Part shown: in pieces, positions 8,875-17,546 of the stretch
How positions within the stretch are numbered: position 1 is the first letter of the stretch
Layout of the letters: every line of letters begins with the position of its first letter
Origin: Mycobacterium sp. IS-3022
GTDB lineage: Bacteria > Actinomycetota > Actinomycetes > Mycobacteriales > Mycobacteriaceae
NCBI RefSeq assembly: GCF_001500065.1
Contig: NZ_LQIN01000002.1
Location: forward strand, 1 to 64,000
DNA length: 64,000 nt
Reading direction: 5' to 3'
Notes under the pieces: generated by a model
What the model was told of the DNA's origin: nothing
The model's database searches: none
Seen by the model: the letters and a program-made list of their open reading frames with translations, nothing else
Made by a program: the position numbers and the translations under genes

Positions 8875-9731
8875 CACTGCTCCTTGTCGGCGCCGAAGAA
8901 GAATTCCTGCGCGTTGTTGTACAGGTAGTTGTCCAGCACCTCGGTCGGCAGGTCGAGGGCGATTGCCTCGGGAACGACGCGGCGCATCTTGAGCACCGGC
9001 CAGTCCGACGCATAGATCACCTTGTTCGGTCCTCGGGTGCGCATGTAGTGAAGCAGGCTGTCGGGCAACCGTTTCGGCGACCACGCCGACGTCATCAGGC
9101 GAAGGTTCTGATACTTGATCAGCAGCCGGATCGCGACGTCCCACCACGGATCGGCACCGTGGATCATGCAGAGTTTGAGCTCGGGGAACCGCACGCAGAC
9201 CCGGTCGAGGTGGATCGGGTTCTGCACCTCGCCCGGAATCGGTGGCCCCGGCAGACCGGTGTTGACGCACAGCGGCAACCCGAGTTCGGCGCACTTGGTG
9301 TATAGCGGGTAGTACACGGCGTCGCTGGGCGGATACTGACCGTCGCCCCAGAAGCTCGGCCCCACGGCCGTATACGCCACCGGCAGGTCCTTCACGACCG
9401 CCGTCAGCTCCCGCAGCGGCGGGATGGGCCGCAACAGGTTGACACCGCCCATCGCCAACGCGAACCTGTCGGGCCTGGCATCGACGAACTTGCGCGCGGT
9501 GGTCGAGGGTTTGGCGATGCTGTCCATCAGGATCGCCTTGACGACGCCCTGTTCGTCCATCTCGTCGAGCAATTCGCTCAGATCGACGGGGGCGAACATC
9601 GACTGCGGGCCCTTGAAATAGTCGTCGCGGACCTTGAGCATCCACGTCGGCTGCCGCTCGGTCTCGCCGAAGTGGACGTTGACCAGGCAGTCGATGGCCC
9701 GATTGGCCTTCGGGGAGGCTTGGGCGCTCAT
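8874..9731 (-). CDS. Amidohydrolase-2 (ACMSD-like) family protein
   Basis: 285 aa TIM-barrel amidohydrolase_2 family member. DCLVNVHFGE near the N-terminus stands in the place of the metal-binding HxH; MIHGADPWWD and YASDWPVLKM supply later barrel His/Asp residues. Family members are metal-dependent decarboxylases or C-C/C-N hydrolases. The ATG at 9731 overlaps the FadD stop (ATGA). It lies between a ligase and a FadE pair, so a CoA-ester or ring intermediate is the likely substrate. The altered HxH makes the metal site uncertain. Confidence 0.82.
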   Translation of the reverse strand: MSAQASPKANRAIDCLVNVHFGETERQPTWMLKVRDDYFKGPQSMFAPVDLSELLDEMDEQGVVKAILMDSIAKPSTTARKFVDARPDRFALAMGGVNLLRPIPPLRELTAVVKDLPVAYTAVGPSFWGDGQYPPSDAVYYPLYTKCAELGLPLCVNTGLPGPPIPGEVQNPIHLDRVCVRFPELKLCMIHGADPWWDVAIRLLIKYQNLRLMTSAWSPKRLPDSLLHYMRTRGPNKVIYASDWPVLKMRRVVPEAIALDLPTEVLDNYLYNNAQEFFFGADKEQ

Positions 9732-11344
9732 GTCAGCGACACCTGTTGTTTCGCAGTGCTTTTCGCCCAGCGGTAATCGGGCTTGCCGTTGCCGAGGCGA
9801 CGAACGTGATCGACAAAGATGAACTCCTTCGGTGCCTTGAAGCGTGCGAGGCTCGACGTGCAATGTGTGCGCAGTGCTTCGTGGGTGGCATGTGCGCCGT
9901 CCCGCAGGGCGACAAGTGCCACGACTTCCTGGCCCCACCGCTCGCTCGGCCGGCCCACGACAAGCGCGTCGGCGATGCCCGGGTGGGCGCGCAGCACTTC
10001 CTCGACCTCCTCGACGAAAACCTTCTCTCCCCCGGTGTTGACGATCAGCGAGTCGCGGCCGAACAACCGCAGCGTGCCGTCGGCCGACAGCGATCCGCGG
10101 TCACCGGAGATCACCACACGCCGTCCGTCGACCACCGGGAAAGTCCGCCGTGTCGCTGCTTCGTCGTCGAAGTAGCCCAGCGGAATGCGCCCGCCGCGGG
10201 CGACGAAGCCCACCTCGCCTTCGCCGGGCGCCACGAAGCGTCGGTAGTCCTCGGACAGCACCAGTGCACCTTCACGCAATTCGAAGGTGTCCTTCTCCTC
10301 GCCGCGCTGGCTGCGGCCGAACCCGACGTTGCCGGTTTCGGAGGATCCGTACCCGTTGATCAAGGTGATCTGCGGCAGCAGATCAAGCAGCGCGCGTTGG
10401 TGTTTCGGGTTGGTCGCCGCTCCCCCGGTGCCGATCGCGAACAACGACGACAGGTCATAGGAGCCGCGCCGCAACTCGTCGACCAGCGGTGCGGCGTAGG
10501 CATCCCCGACCATCGTCATCAGGCCGACCTTCTCCCGTTGCGCGGTTTCCAGTACCGCGCGCGGGTCGAATCTCGTCCTGTCATAGAGAATCACCGGCAG
10601 TCCGTTGAGCAGCGCGGCGAACGCCGTCCACATTCCCGCGGCATGCATCAGCGGCGACACCGCGAACCACGGTTGTCCGCCGTGCGCGACCTTGGCGTGA
10701 ATCTCGTCGACGGAGTCGTGGTCGGCCCCGTTCATCGAGATCACATAGGTATCGCTCTGGCGCCACATCACGCCCTTGGGCCGGCCGGTGGTGCCGCCGG
10801 TGCACACCATCATCACGTCGTCGGGCGAGGGCACGATGTGGTGGTCGGCATCGCCGTGCGCCAGCGCATCTTCCAAGGCGATGGCGCCCGGCAGCTGCGG
10901 AGCCGAGATGTCGTCATCGACCGAGATCATCAGGTCGGCGCTGGCGGGTGGAAGCACGTCCGCGAACTCGGGTCCGAAGGACCGGTGGTAGATGACGGCG
11001 CGGGGACGCAGGTAGTCGAGGAGTTCGGTGACCTCGCGGGGCGTGTAGTTGTAGTTCACGTTGACCGGGACGGTGCGCGCCTTCAGGCATCCGATCACCA
11101 TGTCGGGGTACAGGTCGTTGTGCATGAGCAGCGCGACGCGGTCCTGCCCGCACTCCCAGTTCTGCAGTTCGGCGCGTTCGCGGTGCGCGCCGAACCCGTG
11201 CCCGGCAAGGTAGTTGGCGAGCCGACGGGTGCGCTCGGCCGACTCGCCGAACGTGCTGCGGCGGGCCCCGCAGACCGTCATCAGCCGATCGGGCACCGCC
11301 TGAGCGATCGCGTCGAGGACCGCCCCGATGGTCCACTCGGGCAT
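9728..11344 (-). CDS. Acyl-CoA synthetase (FadD19-like AMP ligase)
   Basis: 538 aa adenylate-forming ligase. P-loop motif CTGGTTGRPKGVMWRQSD, then NGYGSSETGN, ISGDRGSLSADGTLRLFGR and the C-terminal catalytic Lys in LGNGKPDYRW. The MWRQ following the P-loop is a mark of the FadD17/FadD19 subgroup, which activates steroid side-chain and other branched acids in mycobacteria. The start MPEWTIG is one base from the preceding amidohydrolase stop. It should supply the CoA ester for the FadE pair and crotonase of the same operon. Confidence 0.9.
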   Translation of the reverse strand: MPEWTIGAVLDAIAQAVPDRLMTVCGARRSTFGESAERTRRLANYLAGHGFGAHRERAELQNWECGQDRVALLMHNDLYPDMVIGCLKARTVPVNVNYNYTPREVTELLDYLRPRAVIYHRSFGPEFADVLPPASADLMISVDDDISAPQLPGAIALEDALAHGDADHHIVPSPDDVMMVCTGGTTGRPKGVMWRQSDTYVISMNGADHDSVDEIHAKVAHGGQPWFAVSPLMHAAGMWTAFAALLNGLPVILYDRTRFDPRAVLETAQREKVGLMTMVGDAYAAPLVDELRRGSYDLSSLFAIGTGGAATNPKHQRALLDLLPQITLINGYGSSETGNVGFGRSQRGEEKDTFELREGALVLSEDYRRFVAPGEGEVGFVARGGRIPLGYFDDEAATRRTFPVVDGRRVVISGDRGSLSADGTLRLFGRDSLIVNTGGEKVFVEEVEEVLRAHPGIADALVVGRPSERWGQEVVALVALRDGAHATHEALRTHCTSSLARFKAPKEFIFVDHVRRLGNGKPDYRWAKSTAKQQVSLT

Positions 11345-11345
11345 G

Positions 11346-12566
11346 CTAGGCGCCGACCCGCACGCTCGCACCGAGCAGCTCGAGAGCGTTGTCGCGCATC
11401 ACCTTCCGGGTGTCTTCGGCACTGAACTCGGGGAACTGCGGGATGTCGGCGGTGAACGCCATCGGGTCGGCCAGGCCTTCGCCGTGCGGCCAGTCCGAAC
11501 CGAACAGGATCTTGTCCACGCCGATGGTCTCGGCCAGCAGTTTGACGTCGTCCTCGTAGTACGGCGCGATCCAGACGTTGTTGCGCAACTGCTCGACCGG
11601 GTCCTCCTTGAAGTGGTACGGCGCCGTGTTGGCCGCCTTCTTCAGCCGCTTGATCAGCCGGTAGACGAAGTAGGAACCGTTCTCGATGCTGGCCACCTTC
11701 AGCTTGGGGTGCCGGGTGAACACCTGGTGCACGATCATCGAGGCCATCGAGTCGTGGATGGCGCGGTCGTCGAGCAGGACCTGGTCGAGCGGATCCTTCT
11801 TGCCGAAGCCCTCGAACGTCGACTTGCCGCCCCACAGCGCCGCAATCGCGAGATACCCGCTGTCGGACAGGTGGAAGATCACCGGCACGCCGGCTTCGGC
11901 GAGGCGCGCCCAGACCGGATCGTGCAGCGGATCGCCCAGCGACCGCGGTTTCACCACGCCTGGCACGGGCGCGGGCCGCACGCACACCGTCTTGGCGCCG
12001 CGACCTAGGACGAACTCGACCTCCTCGACCGCCTTGTCGGGGTCGGCCAGCGAGATGATCGGCGCCGAGATGAACCGGTGGTCGGGCCGGTCGAAGCCCC
12101 AATCCTCGTCCAGCCACAGGTTGAATGCGTGCGCCGACGCCATCGTCGCCTCGATGTCGTGCTTGAGCGCCTCCTCGACGCCGCACGCGAACGTCGGCAG
12201 CATGAACACCGTCTGGAGGTTCTGCTTGTCGAGGATCTTCACCCGGGCGTCACGGTTCTGGTACTCGGGGTGGTCGGCCAACCGGTCGACCTTCATCAGC
12301 GACGCCGGGTCGACACCGTCGGGAATCTCGCCACGGAACAGCAGATCCAGGCACCCCGGTTCGATGATCGGGTCGAACGTCGGGTTCGGAATGAAGTGGT
12401 TGACCCGCTCGCCGATCACCGCGAAGGTGCGCTTGCCGTCGGAAAGCATCTGCACCCCACGGCGTTTGTATTCCTTGGGCAGGTGCCGGGTGAAGGAGTC
12501 CAGCGGCTCGTAGTAGTGGTTGTCGACGTCGATCGCCATGTAGTCCAGCGGTTTCGGGGAAGTCAT
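11346..12566 (-). CDS. Amidohydrolase-2 family protein
   Basis: 406 aa. N-terminal motif DVDNHYYEPLDSF, central VIFHLSD, and GSDWPHGEG near the C-terminus (barrel His/Asp ligands). This subfamily is repeated many times in mycobacterial genomes beside fadE/fadD genes; the reactions are mostly unknown, with metal-dependent decarboxylation or hydrolysis expected. AGGAGG ribosome site; the ATG overlaps the crotonase stop by 4 bases. Confidence 0.83.
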   Translation of the reverse strand: MTSPKPLDYMAIDVDNHYYEPLDSFTRHLPKEYKRRGVQMLSDGKRTFAVIGERVNHFIPNPTFDPIIEPGCLDLLFRGEIPDGVDPASLMKVDRLADHPEYQNRDARVKILDKQNLQTVFMLPTFACGVEEALKHDIEATMASAHAFNLWLDEDWGFDRPDHRFISAPIISLADPDKAVEEVEFVLGRGAKTVCVRPAPVPGVVKPRSLGDPLHDPVWARLAEAGVPVIFHLSDSGYLAIAALWGGKSTFEGFGKKDPLDQVLLDDRAIHDSMASMIVHQVFTRHPKLKVASIENGSYFVYRLIKRLKKAANTAPYHFKEDPVEQLRNNVWIAPYYEDDVKLLAETIGVDKILFGSDWPHGEGLADPMAFTADIPQFPEFSAEDTRKVMRDNALELLGASVRVGA

Positions 12567-13417
12567 GGGGTGTCCTCCTGCTGCGGTGTCAACGGCGGAA
12601 AGTTCGGTGGGCGCTTCTCGAAGAAGCTCGTGATGCCCTCGAGGAAGTCGGGCCGCGTCATCGATTCGTGCATCAGCTTCTCGGCATGGTCGCTGGCTTC
12701 GAAGACATTGCGCATGGTGTCTGCGTACACCTGTTGCTTGATCACCGCCAGCGAACTGGGCGCGCAGTTGGCGGCGATGTCCTCGGCATAGCCGATCGCA
12801 CGGGACAGCAACTCGTCCGGCGCCAGCACCTCGTTGACCACGCCGAGCCGCGCGGCCTCGTCGGCGAAGAACATCCGGCCGGACAGCAGCAGGTCCATCG
12901 CCACCCCGGTGCCCACGATCCGCGGCAGGATCCAGGAGATGCCGTACTCGGCGATCAGCCCACGTCGCGCGAACGAGGTGGTGAACTTGGCGCCGTCGGC
13001 CGCGAAGCGCACGTCGCACATCAGCGCCAGCGTCAAACCCATTCCCGCGCAGGCTCCGTTGATCGCGGCGACGACGGGTTTGCGCATGCTCATCACGAAG
13101 TGTGGATGGCGCGCGCCGACCAGCTTCCCCACGTCGGTGTCGGCGGCGCCGTCGACGGTGGCGGCGCTGATCGTGGTCAGATCCCCCATGTCCGCGCCGG
13201 CACAGAATGCGCGACCGCTGCCGGTGACCACGATCGCCCGCACGTCGGGGTCCGCCTCGGCACAGTCCAGCCGCTCGTAGAACATGGTGGCGAGCCCGCC
13301 GCCCCAACCGTTCATCCGGTCGGGCCGATTGAGCGTGATCAGCGCGACGCCGGTGTCACGCACCTCGTAGCGCACCGGGGTGGTGACCGGTTCGGCGACG
13401 TGGTCAGGAGCGCTCAC
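12563..13417 (-). CDS. Enoyl-CoA hydratase/isomerase (crotonase) family protein
   Basis: 284 aa, first gene of the 13.4-5.1 kb operon; GTG start behind GGAGGA. The crotonase core shows SGRAFCAGADM (oxyanion hole) and INGACAGMGLTLAL. Where classical hydratase has the first catalytic Glu (PE), this protein reads FARRG, and the second is Asp (AMDLLLSG). A Glu in IAEYG lies close to the active-site loop. It is therefore probably not a standard hydratase; isomerase or hydrolase activity is possible. A 19-base operator-like site lies 43 bases upstream. Confidence 0.87.
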   Translation of the reverse strand: MSAPDHVAEPVTTPVRYEVRDTGVALITLNRPDRMNGWGGGLATMFYERLDCAEADPDVRAIVVTGSGRAFCAGADMGDLTTISAATVDGAADTDVGKLVGARHPHFVMSMRKPVVAAINGACAGMGLTLALMCDVRFAADGAKFTTSFARRGLIAEYGISWILPRIVGTGVAMDLLLSGRMFFADEAARLGVVNEVLAPDELLSRAIGYAEDIAANCAPSSLAVIKQQVYADTMRNVFEASDHAEKLMHESMTRPDFLEGITSFFEKRPPNFPPLTPQQEDTP

Positions 13418-13459
13418 CCGGCAGTCCTCCTCCGGCGGTCCGAGGCTTGTGAATGCTCA

Positions 13460-13478
13460 TACTGTACACCTATCGGTA
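13460..13478. promoter_or_regulatory. Operator-like site upstream of the 13.4-kb crotonase operon
   Basis: TACTGTACACCTATCGGTA. It shares the pattern TACTRTA-N3-CT-N2-C-N-RTA with sites at 15359 and 19925. It lies where it could repress the minus-strand operon starting at 13417. Binding by the TetR at 15479 is inferred; the palindrome itself is imperfect. Confidence 0.4.
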
Positions 13479-13502
13479 GTGTCTTCCGCAACCGTCGGCC
13501 AC

Positions 13503-14510
13503 TCAGCTGCCAACCAGCCCGAACCGCCGATATGCAGCGTCGATCTGGGCTCGGGCCTCGGCCGGCAGCTCCGCCTGCGGCGGCCGCGAGTGCGGATAGG
13601 CGCCGATGGGCAGCCCGAGCACCGAGGCCGCGTACTTGAACGCGCCGCCCCAATGTGTGAAGTAGTCCGGCCGACCCGGATAGCAGGTGAACCACGACCC
13701 CATGTCGAGGTCGAACTGATCCAGCCCCGATTCCCGCGCATGGTCGATGGCCTCGACGAGCTTGTCGGCGAGGATGAGTTCCCAGTACTCCGAGAACGGC
13801 CGGTGCGCCGCGGTCTCGAACAGGTATCCGGCGGTGCCGAGTTGCGCGGGGCAGACGACGCCCTCGCGCAGCCACCCCGCGCGGTACACGGTCTTGTCGC
13901 ACTCCCACACCGCAAGTCCGGGCGCCAACTTGTGCAGCAGCCGGCTGGCCGCGGGCCGAAACGCGCCCTCCTTCGTCGCGCAGACCGCCGGAATCTCGTG
14001 GAATATCTCGGCGCTTTCGGCCGGCGTCAACACGTAACCCGACGACGGCGAGTTGAACATTCCGAGCGCGATGTCGGTGCGGTCGGCGATGTATCGGAAA
14101 AAGCGCAGCACCCCGACCCCGCCGTGCGCTTCCATCATCGGGGTCTGGATGTAGACGATGTCCGCGCCGGCGTCCTGCGCATGGCGCGTCAGCTCGAGGC
14201 AGTCCTTGGCCGCCGTCGCGGCCGTGCACGCCTGGACGACGACGTCGGGATTGGCGGCCCGACCCTCTTCGATTGCGACCTCCAGCAATCGTTTTCGTTC
14301 GTCGATCGTCAGCGCCCAGAATTCGGCTATGCCGCTCGTGCACCACAGCAGCGGGTGATTCAAAACGCCGACGCAGTGTCGCACCAGCGCCCGATACGCG
14401 TCCCAGTCGATGTCGTCGCCGTCGACACCGCAGAAGGGCGTGTAGAGCGAGTCGCCGATACCCCGCAGATGATCGCGGGCCCACTCCCGAGCGTCTTTCG
14501 CCGTCGCCAC
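13503..14510 (-). CDS. Dihydrodipicolinate synthase (DapA) family lyase/aldolase
   Basis: 335 aa, class I aldolase of the DapA / N-acetylneuraminate lyase superfamily. The Schiff-base Lys is about residue 180 (AVCATKEGAF) and the YNxPxxxG-like motif is FNSPSSGY. GTG 14510 is chosen because of the GAGGAG ribosome site and the 16-base spacing after the SDR stop. Relatives include hydratase-aldolases of aromatic degradation as well as DapA; here the catabolic context argues against lysine biosynthesis. A C-C bond cleavage giving pyruvate or a related oxoacid is plausible. Confidence 0.82.
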   Translation of the reverse strand: MATAKDAREWARDHLRGIGDSLYTPFCGVDGDDIDWDAYRALVRHCVGVLNHPLLWCTSGIAEFWALTIDERKRLLEVAIEEGRAANPDVVVQACTAATAAKDCLELTRHAQDAGADIVYIQTPMMEAHGGVGVLRFFRYIADRTDIALGMFNSPSSGYVLTPAESAEIFHEIPAVCATKEGAFRPAASRLLHKLAPGLAVWECDKTVYRAGWLREGVVCPAQLGTAGYLFETAAHRPFSEYWELILADKLVEAIDHARESGLDQFDLDMGSWFTCYPGRPDYFTHWGGAFKYAASVLGLPIGAYPHSRPPQAELPAEARAQIDAAYRRFGLVGS

Positions 14511-14526
14511 GATGATCTCCTCAGTC

Positions 14527-15324
14527 TCAGGTGAAGTCTGAGCCCCCGTCGACGTTGACGTTGGCACCCGTCATGTACGAGTTGCGCCGAGACGCGAGAA
14601 ACGCGACCACGGGCGCGATTTCGTGCGGTAGTCCCGCCCGCGGCAGGTGAGCCGGATGGCCGAAGTGCTCGCCGATGGCCGCCATCAACGCGTACGGATC
14701 GGTGCCGTCGACTCCGACGGATTCGGCCCAGCCGATCAATGCTTCCGACGCGATGCTGCCCGGTGAGACCACGTTGACCAGAATCTCGTCCTTGGCCAGC
14801 AACAACGACAGATTCTTCGAAACACTGGTCAGCGCGGCTTTGGCCGCGGTGTAAGCGGGCAGGATCACGCTCTGCCGTTGTGTCGAATGCGCGGAGAAGT
14901 TGACGATGCGCGCCCAATCCGCGGTGCGCAGCAACGGAAGCGCCGAACGCACACAGTGCACCATTCCCATCACTCCGCCGTCGAAGGCGTTGCGCCACTG
15001 CTCGTCGGTCAGGTCCTCGAAAGTGCCGACGGCGTCGGGTCCAACGGCGTTGATGAGGATATTGAGACCGCCGTCCCAGCGCTTCCCGACCTCGTCGAAG
15101 ACCTGCTGAACCTGGTCGGCATCGGTGGTGTCGGCGGTCAGCGCCACCGCGTCGGGGCTGCCGAGTTCGGCGAGGGCGGTCGCCGCCTCATCGAGGACGT
15201 CCGGTGTGCGGCCGACGACCGCGACCCGGGCACCGTCTTCGGCCAGGCAGCGCGCGGTCGCGAAACCCATTCCGCGCCCGCCGCCGACCACGACGGCCGT
15301 GGCGTCCTTCAGCCCGAGATCCAT
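14527..15324 (-). CDS. Short-chain dehydrogenase/reductase
   Basis: 265 aa classical SDR. Cofactor motif GGGRGMG (14-20), catalytic Ser about 144 (VNFSAHS), Tyr158 and Lys162 (YTAAK), and the C-terminal end YMTGANVNVDGG. It probably interconverts a hydroxyl and a ketone on a CoA-bound or ring intermediate. First gene of a two-gene minus operon with the DapA-like lyase, and divergent from the TetR at 15479. Confidence 0.9.
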   Translation of the reverse strand: MDLGLKDATAVVVGGGRGMGFATARCLAEDGARVAVVGRTPDVLDEAATALAELGSPDAVALTADTTDADQVQQVFDEVGKRWDGGLNILINAVGPDAVGTFEDLTDEQWRNAFDGGVMGMVHCVRSALPLLRTADWARIVNFSAHSTQRQSVILPAYTAAKAALTSVSKNLSLLLAKDEILVNVVSPGSIASEALIGWAESVGVDGTDPYALMAAIGEHFGHPAHLPRAGLPHEIAPVVAFLASRRNSYMTGANVNVDGGSDFT

Positions 15325-15358
15325 ACGGCCTTTCGCTACCCGATTCGGTAGAGAACCT

Positions 15359-15377
15359 TACTATAGGACTTACAGTA
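15359..15377. promoter_or_regulatory. Palindromic operator between SDR and tetR
   Basis: TACTATA and TACAGTA flank GGACT; the arms match at 6 of 7 positions. The site lies 35 bases before the SDR start and 102 bases before the TetR start, the usual place for a shared TetR operator. Related sequences occur at 13460 and 19925. Confidence 0.5.
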
Positions 15378-15478
15378 GAACGGTGAAATCACCGTCGGAA
15401 GCCGCTGACGGTACATTCAGGTCCACCAACCCCGTTCGCGGGGCGCAACGCACAGCTGATTCGATGGAGGTGCCCTAC

Positions 15479-16219
15479 GTGGCAAGGCAACCGACCGCCG
15501 AGAAGCGTCAGCGACGTGAGCGCGGATCCATCAATCCCGACGACATCATCAACGGCGCCTTCGAACTCGCCGAACAGGTGGGCATCGACAACTTGTCCAT
15601 GCCACTGCTCGGCAAGCACCTCGGCGTCGGCGTGACGAGCATCTACTGGTACTTCCGCAAGAAGGACGACCTGCTCAACGCGATGACCGACCGCGCGCTG
15701 CGCCAGTACGTCTTCGCGACACCGTATGTGGAGGCCAAGGACTGGCGCGAGACGTTGCGCAACCACGCGCGCACGATGCGAAAGACGTTCATGGGCAACC
15801 CGATTCTGTGCGACCTGATCCTCATCCGGTCAGCGCTGAGCCCGCGGACGGCCAAGGTCGGCGTGCAGGAGGTCGAGAAGGCGATCGCCGGCCTGGTGGA
15901 GGCGGGCCTGTCGGCCGAGGACGCGTTCGACACCTACTCCGCGGTGTCGGTGCACGTTCGCGGATCGGTGGTGCTGCACCGCCTTCGCGAGAAGAACCGC
16001 GAGGCCGCCGAAGGTCCGAGCGACATTGAGGAGACGATGACCATCGACGCGGAGAGCACCCCGCTGCTGGCCTTGGTCACCGAGAAGGGCCACCACATCG
16101 GTGCGGCCGACGACAAGAACTTCGAGTTCGGCCTCGAGTGCATTCTCGATCACGCGGGCCGGTTGATCGACGAGGCCAAGAGCAAGCCCGCGAAGAAGCC
16201 GACAGCCCATAAGCGGTAG
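15479..16219 (+). CDS. TetR family transcriptional regulator
   Basis: 246 aa. GTG 15479 is chosen because GGAGG precedes it by 8 bases; the ATG at 15464 has nothing comparable. TetR helix-turn-helix at about 25-65 (MPLLGKHLGVGVTSIYWYFRKKDDL). The basic C-terminal tail (KSKPAKKPTAHKR) is typical of mycobacterial TetR proteins. It is divergent from the SDR/DapA-like pair. The related palindromes at 13460, 15359 and 19925 suggest that it controls the neighbouring operons as well. Confidence 0.87.
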   Translation: MARQPTAEKRQRRERGSINPDDIINGAFELAEQVGIDNLSMPLLGKHLGVGVTSIYWYFRKKDDLLNAMTDRALRQYVFATPYVEAKDWRETLRNHARTMRKTFMGNPILCDLILIRSALSPRTAKVGVQEVEKAIAGLVEAGLSAEDAFDTYSAVSVHVRGSVVLHRLREKNREAAEGPSDIEETMTIDAESTPLLALVTEKGHHIGAADDKNFEFGLECILDHAGRLIDEAKSKPAKKPTAHKR

Positions 16220-16253
16220 TTGGCCGGTGATTAGCCTTCGTTTGTGAATCTGA

Positions 16254-16278
16254 CGACGTTTCCCGGCGAAAAACGTCG
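16254..16278. terminator. Hairpin between convergent tetR and thiolase genes
   Basis: CGACGTTT (16254-16261) and AAACGTCG (16271-16278) form a perfect 8-bp stem with a 9-base loop in the 86-base convergent intergenic region. There is no clean U-tract, so it may be a weak bidirectional terminator or a structured mRNA end. Confidence 0.45.
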
Positions 16279-16305
16279 CCAGATGCACAATCGAGCGGTG
16301 GTCGG

Positions 16306-17481
16306 CTAGACCTCGATGACGACCGCGCCGCCCTGGCCGCCGCCGGCGCACATCCCGGCGACGCCGATGCCACCGCCGCGCCGCTGCAACTCGTAGACCA
16401 GCGTGGTGACCATCCGCGCTCCGGATGCGGCGATGGGATGGCCGAGGCTGCAACCACTTCCGGAGAAGTTCACCAACTCCTCGTCGATGCCGAACTCTCG
16501 GCAGGCCGCGATCGGCACCGAGGCGAACGCTTCGTTGATCTCCCACAGCGCGACATCGGAGGGCTTGAGCCCCGCACGATCGAGCACCTTGCCGATGGCC
16601 CTCACCGCACCGAGCCCGCAATCGCGCGGTGGCACGCCCGCCGCGGCCCAGGCCCGCACGGTTGCCATCTTGGACAAGTTCTCGGCGTCGGCGTACTCAC
16701 TGTCCACCAGCGCCACCGCGGCCGCGGCGTCGTTGGTGCCGCTGCTGTTGCCCGCGGTGATCGAGAAACCCTCGATCTCCGGATGCAGCGGCTTGAGGCC
16801 GGCCAACTTCTCGACGGTGGTGTCGCGGCGCGGATGCTCGTCGACGCTGAACTCGACCACCGAGCCGTCCAATTGCTGCACCTTCAGCGGCACGATCTCG
16901 TCGACGAACTTGCCGGCGTCGATCGCGGCGATGGCGCGTTGATGCGACCGCGCCGCCCACGCGTCCATCTCTTCGCGGGTGATGCCGACCGCCTGGGCGG
17001 TGTTCCAGCCGACGGTGATCGACATGTCCTTGCACGGGGCGTCGGGCGTCTCGACGTGCGTCGGCGGCATCCACTTCTCTTCGAACTTCAACTCCGGCCC
17101 GGGGATGCGCCAGTTGACCAGCGGCGTCATGGACAGCGACTGAACGCCACCGGCGATCAGCGCACGCTCCATACCCGAGCCGATCTGCGCCGACGCGTTG
17201 CCGATCGCGGTGAGGCTGCCCGCGCAGTGCCGGTTCACCGACTGCCCGGGCACGTCCTGCAGGCCGATGGCGTCGGCCGCATAGCGGGCGAGATCGCCGC
17301 CGCCATAATGGGATTCGGCGAAGATGAGGTCGTCGATGGCCTTTGGGTCGATCCCCGACCGCCTGATCACCTCGGGCAGCACGGTGGTGATCAGCGTTTC
17401 GGGTGGAGTGTTGACCAACGTGCCCTTGAAGGACCGGCCGATCGCCGTCCTGGCGGCACCGACGATGACGGGTGTGCGCAT
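16306..17481 (-). CDS. Thiolase (acetyl-CoA acetyltransferase, FadA-type)
   Basis: 391 aa. The catalytic residues are present: nucleophilic Cys in NRHCAGSLTA, NEAFA, His in GHPIAASGAR, and second Cys in CAGGGQGGA. It cleaves 3-oxoacyl-CoA with CoA, the last step of a beta-oxidation cycle. The ATG at 17481 has a GGTGGAGA ribosome site. It lies 65 bases after the crotonase stop, so it may be read with the hotdog-GntR-crotonase genes or from its own promoter. Confidence 0.92.
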   Translation of the reverse strand: MRTPVIVGAARTAIGRSFKGTLVNTPPETLITTVLPEVIRRSGIDPKAIDDLIFAESHYGGGDLARYAADAIGLQDVPGQSVNRHCAGSLTAIGNASAQIGSGMERALIAGGVQSLSMTPLVNWRIPGPELKFEEKWMPPTHVETPDAPCKDMSITVGWNTAQAVGITREEMDAWAARSHQRAIAAIDAGKFVDEIVPLKVQQLDGSVVEFSVDEHPRRDTTVEKLAGLKPLHPEIEGFSITAGNSSGTNDAAAAVALVDSEYADAENLSKMATVRAWAAAGVPPRDCGLGAVRAIGKVLDRAGLKPSDVALWEINEAFASVPIAACREFGIDEELVNFSGSGCSLGHPIAASGARMVTTLVYELQRRGGGIGVAGMCAGGGQGGAVVIEV

Positions 17482-17546
17482 GTTCTCCACCTCGGGGTTC
17501 GACGTAAGCGACGTTACAAAACTAGCAGATAGTGTAGCGGACCCCG

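Noticed and set aside
9746-11425. A 559-codon open frame on the plus strand opposite the FadD gene
   Set aside because: It is antisense to a gene with complete AMP-ligase motifs; its translation is rich in Arg, His, Asp and Gly in the manner of high-GC shadow frames and shows no domain.
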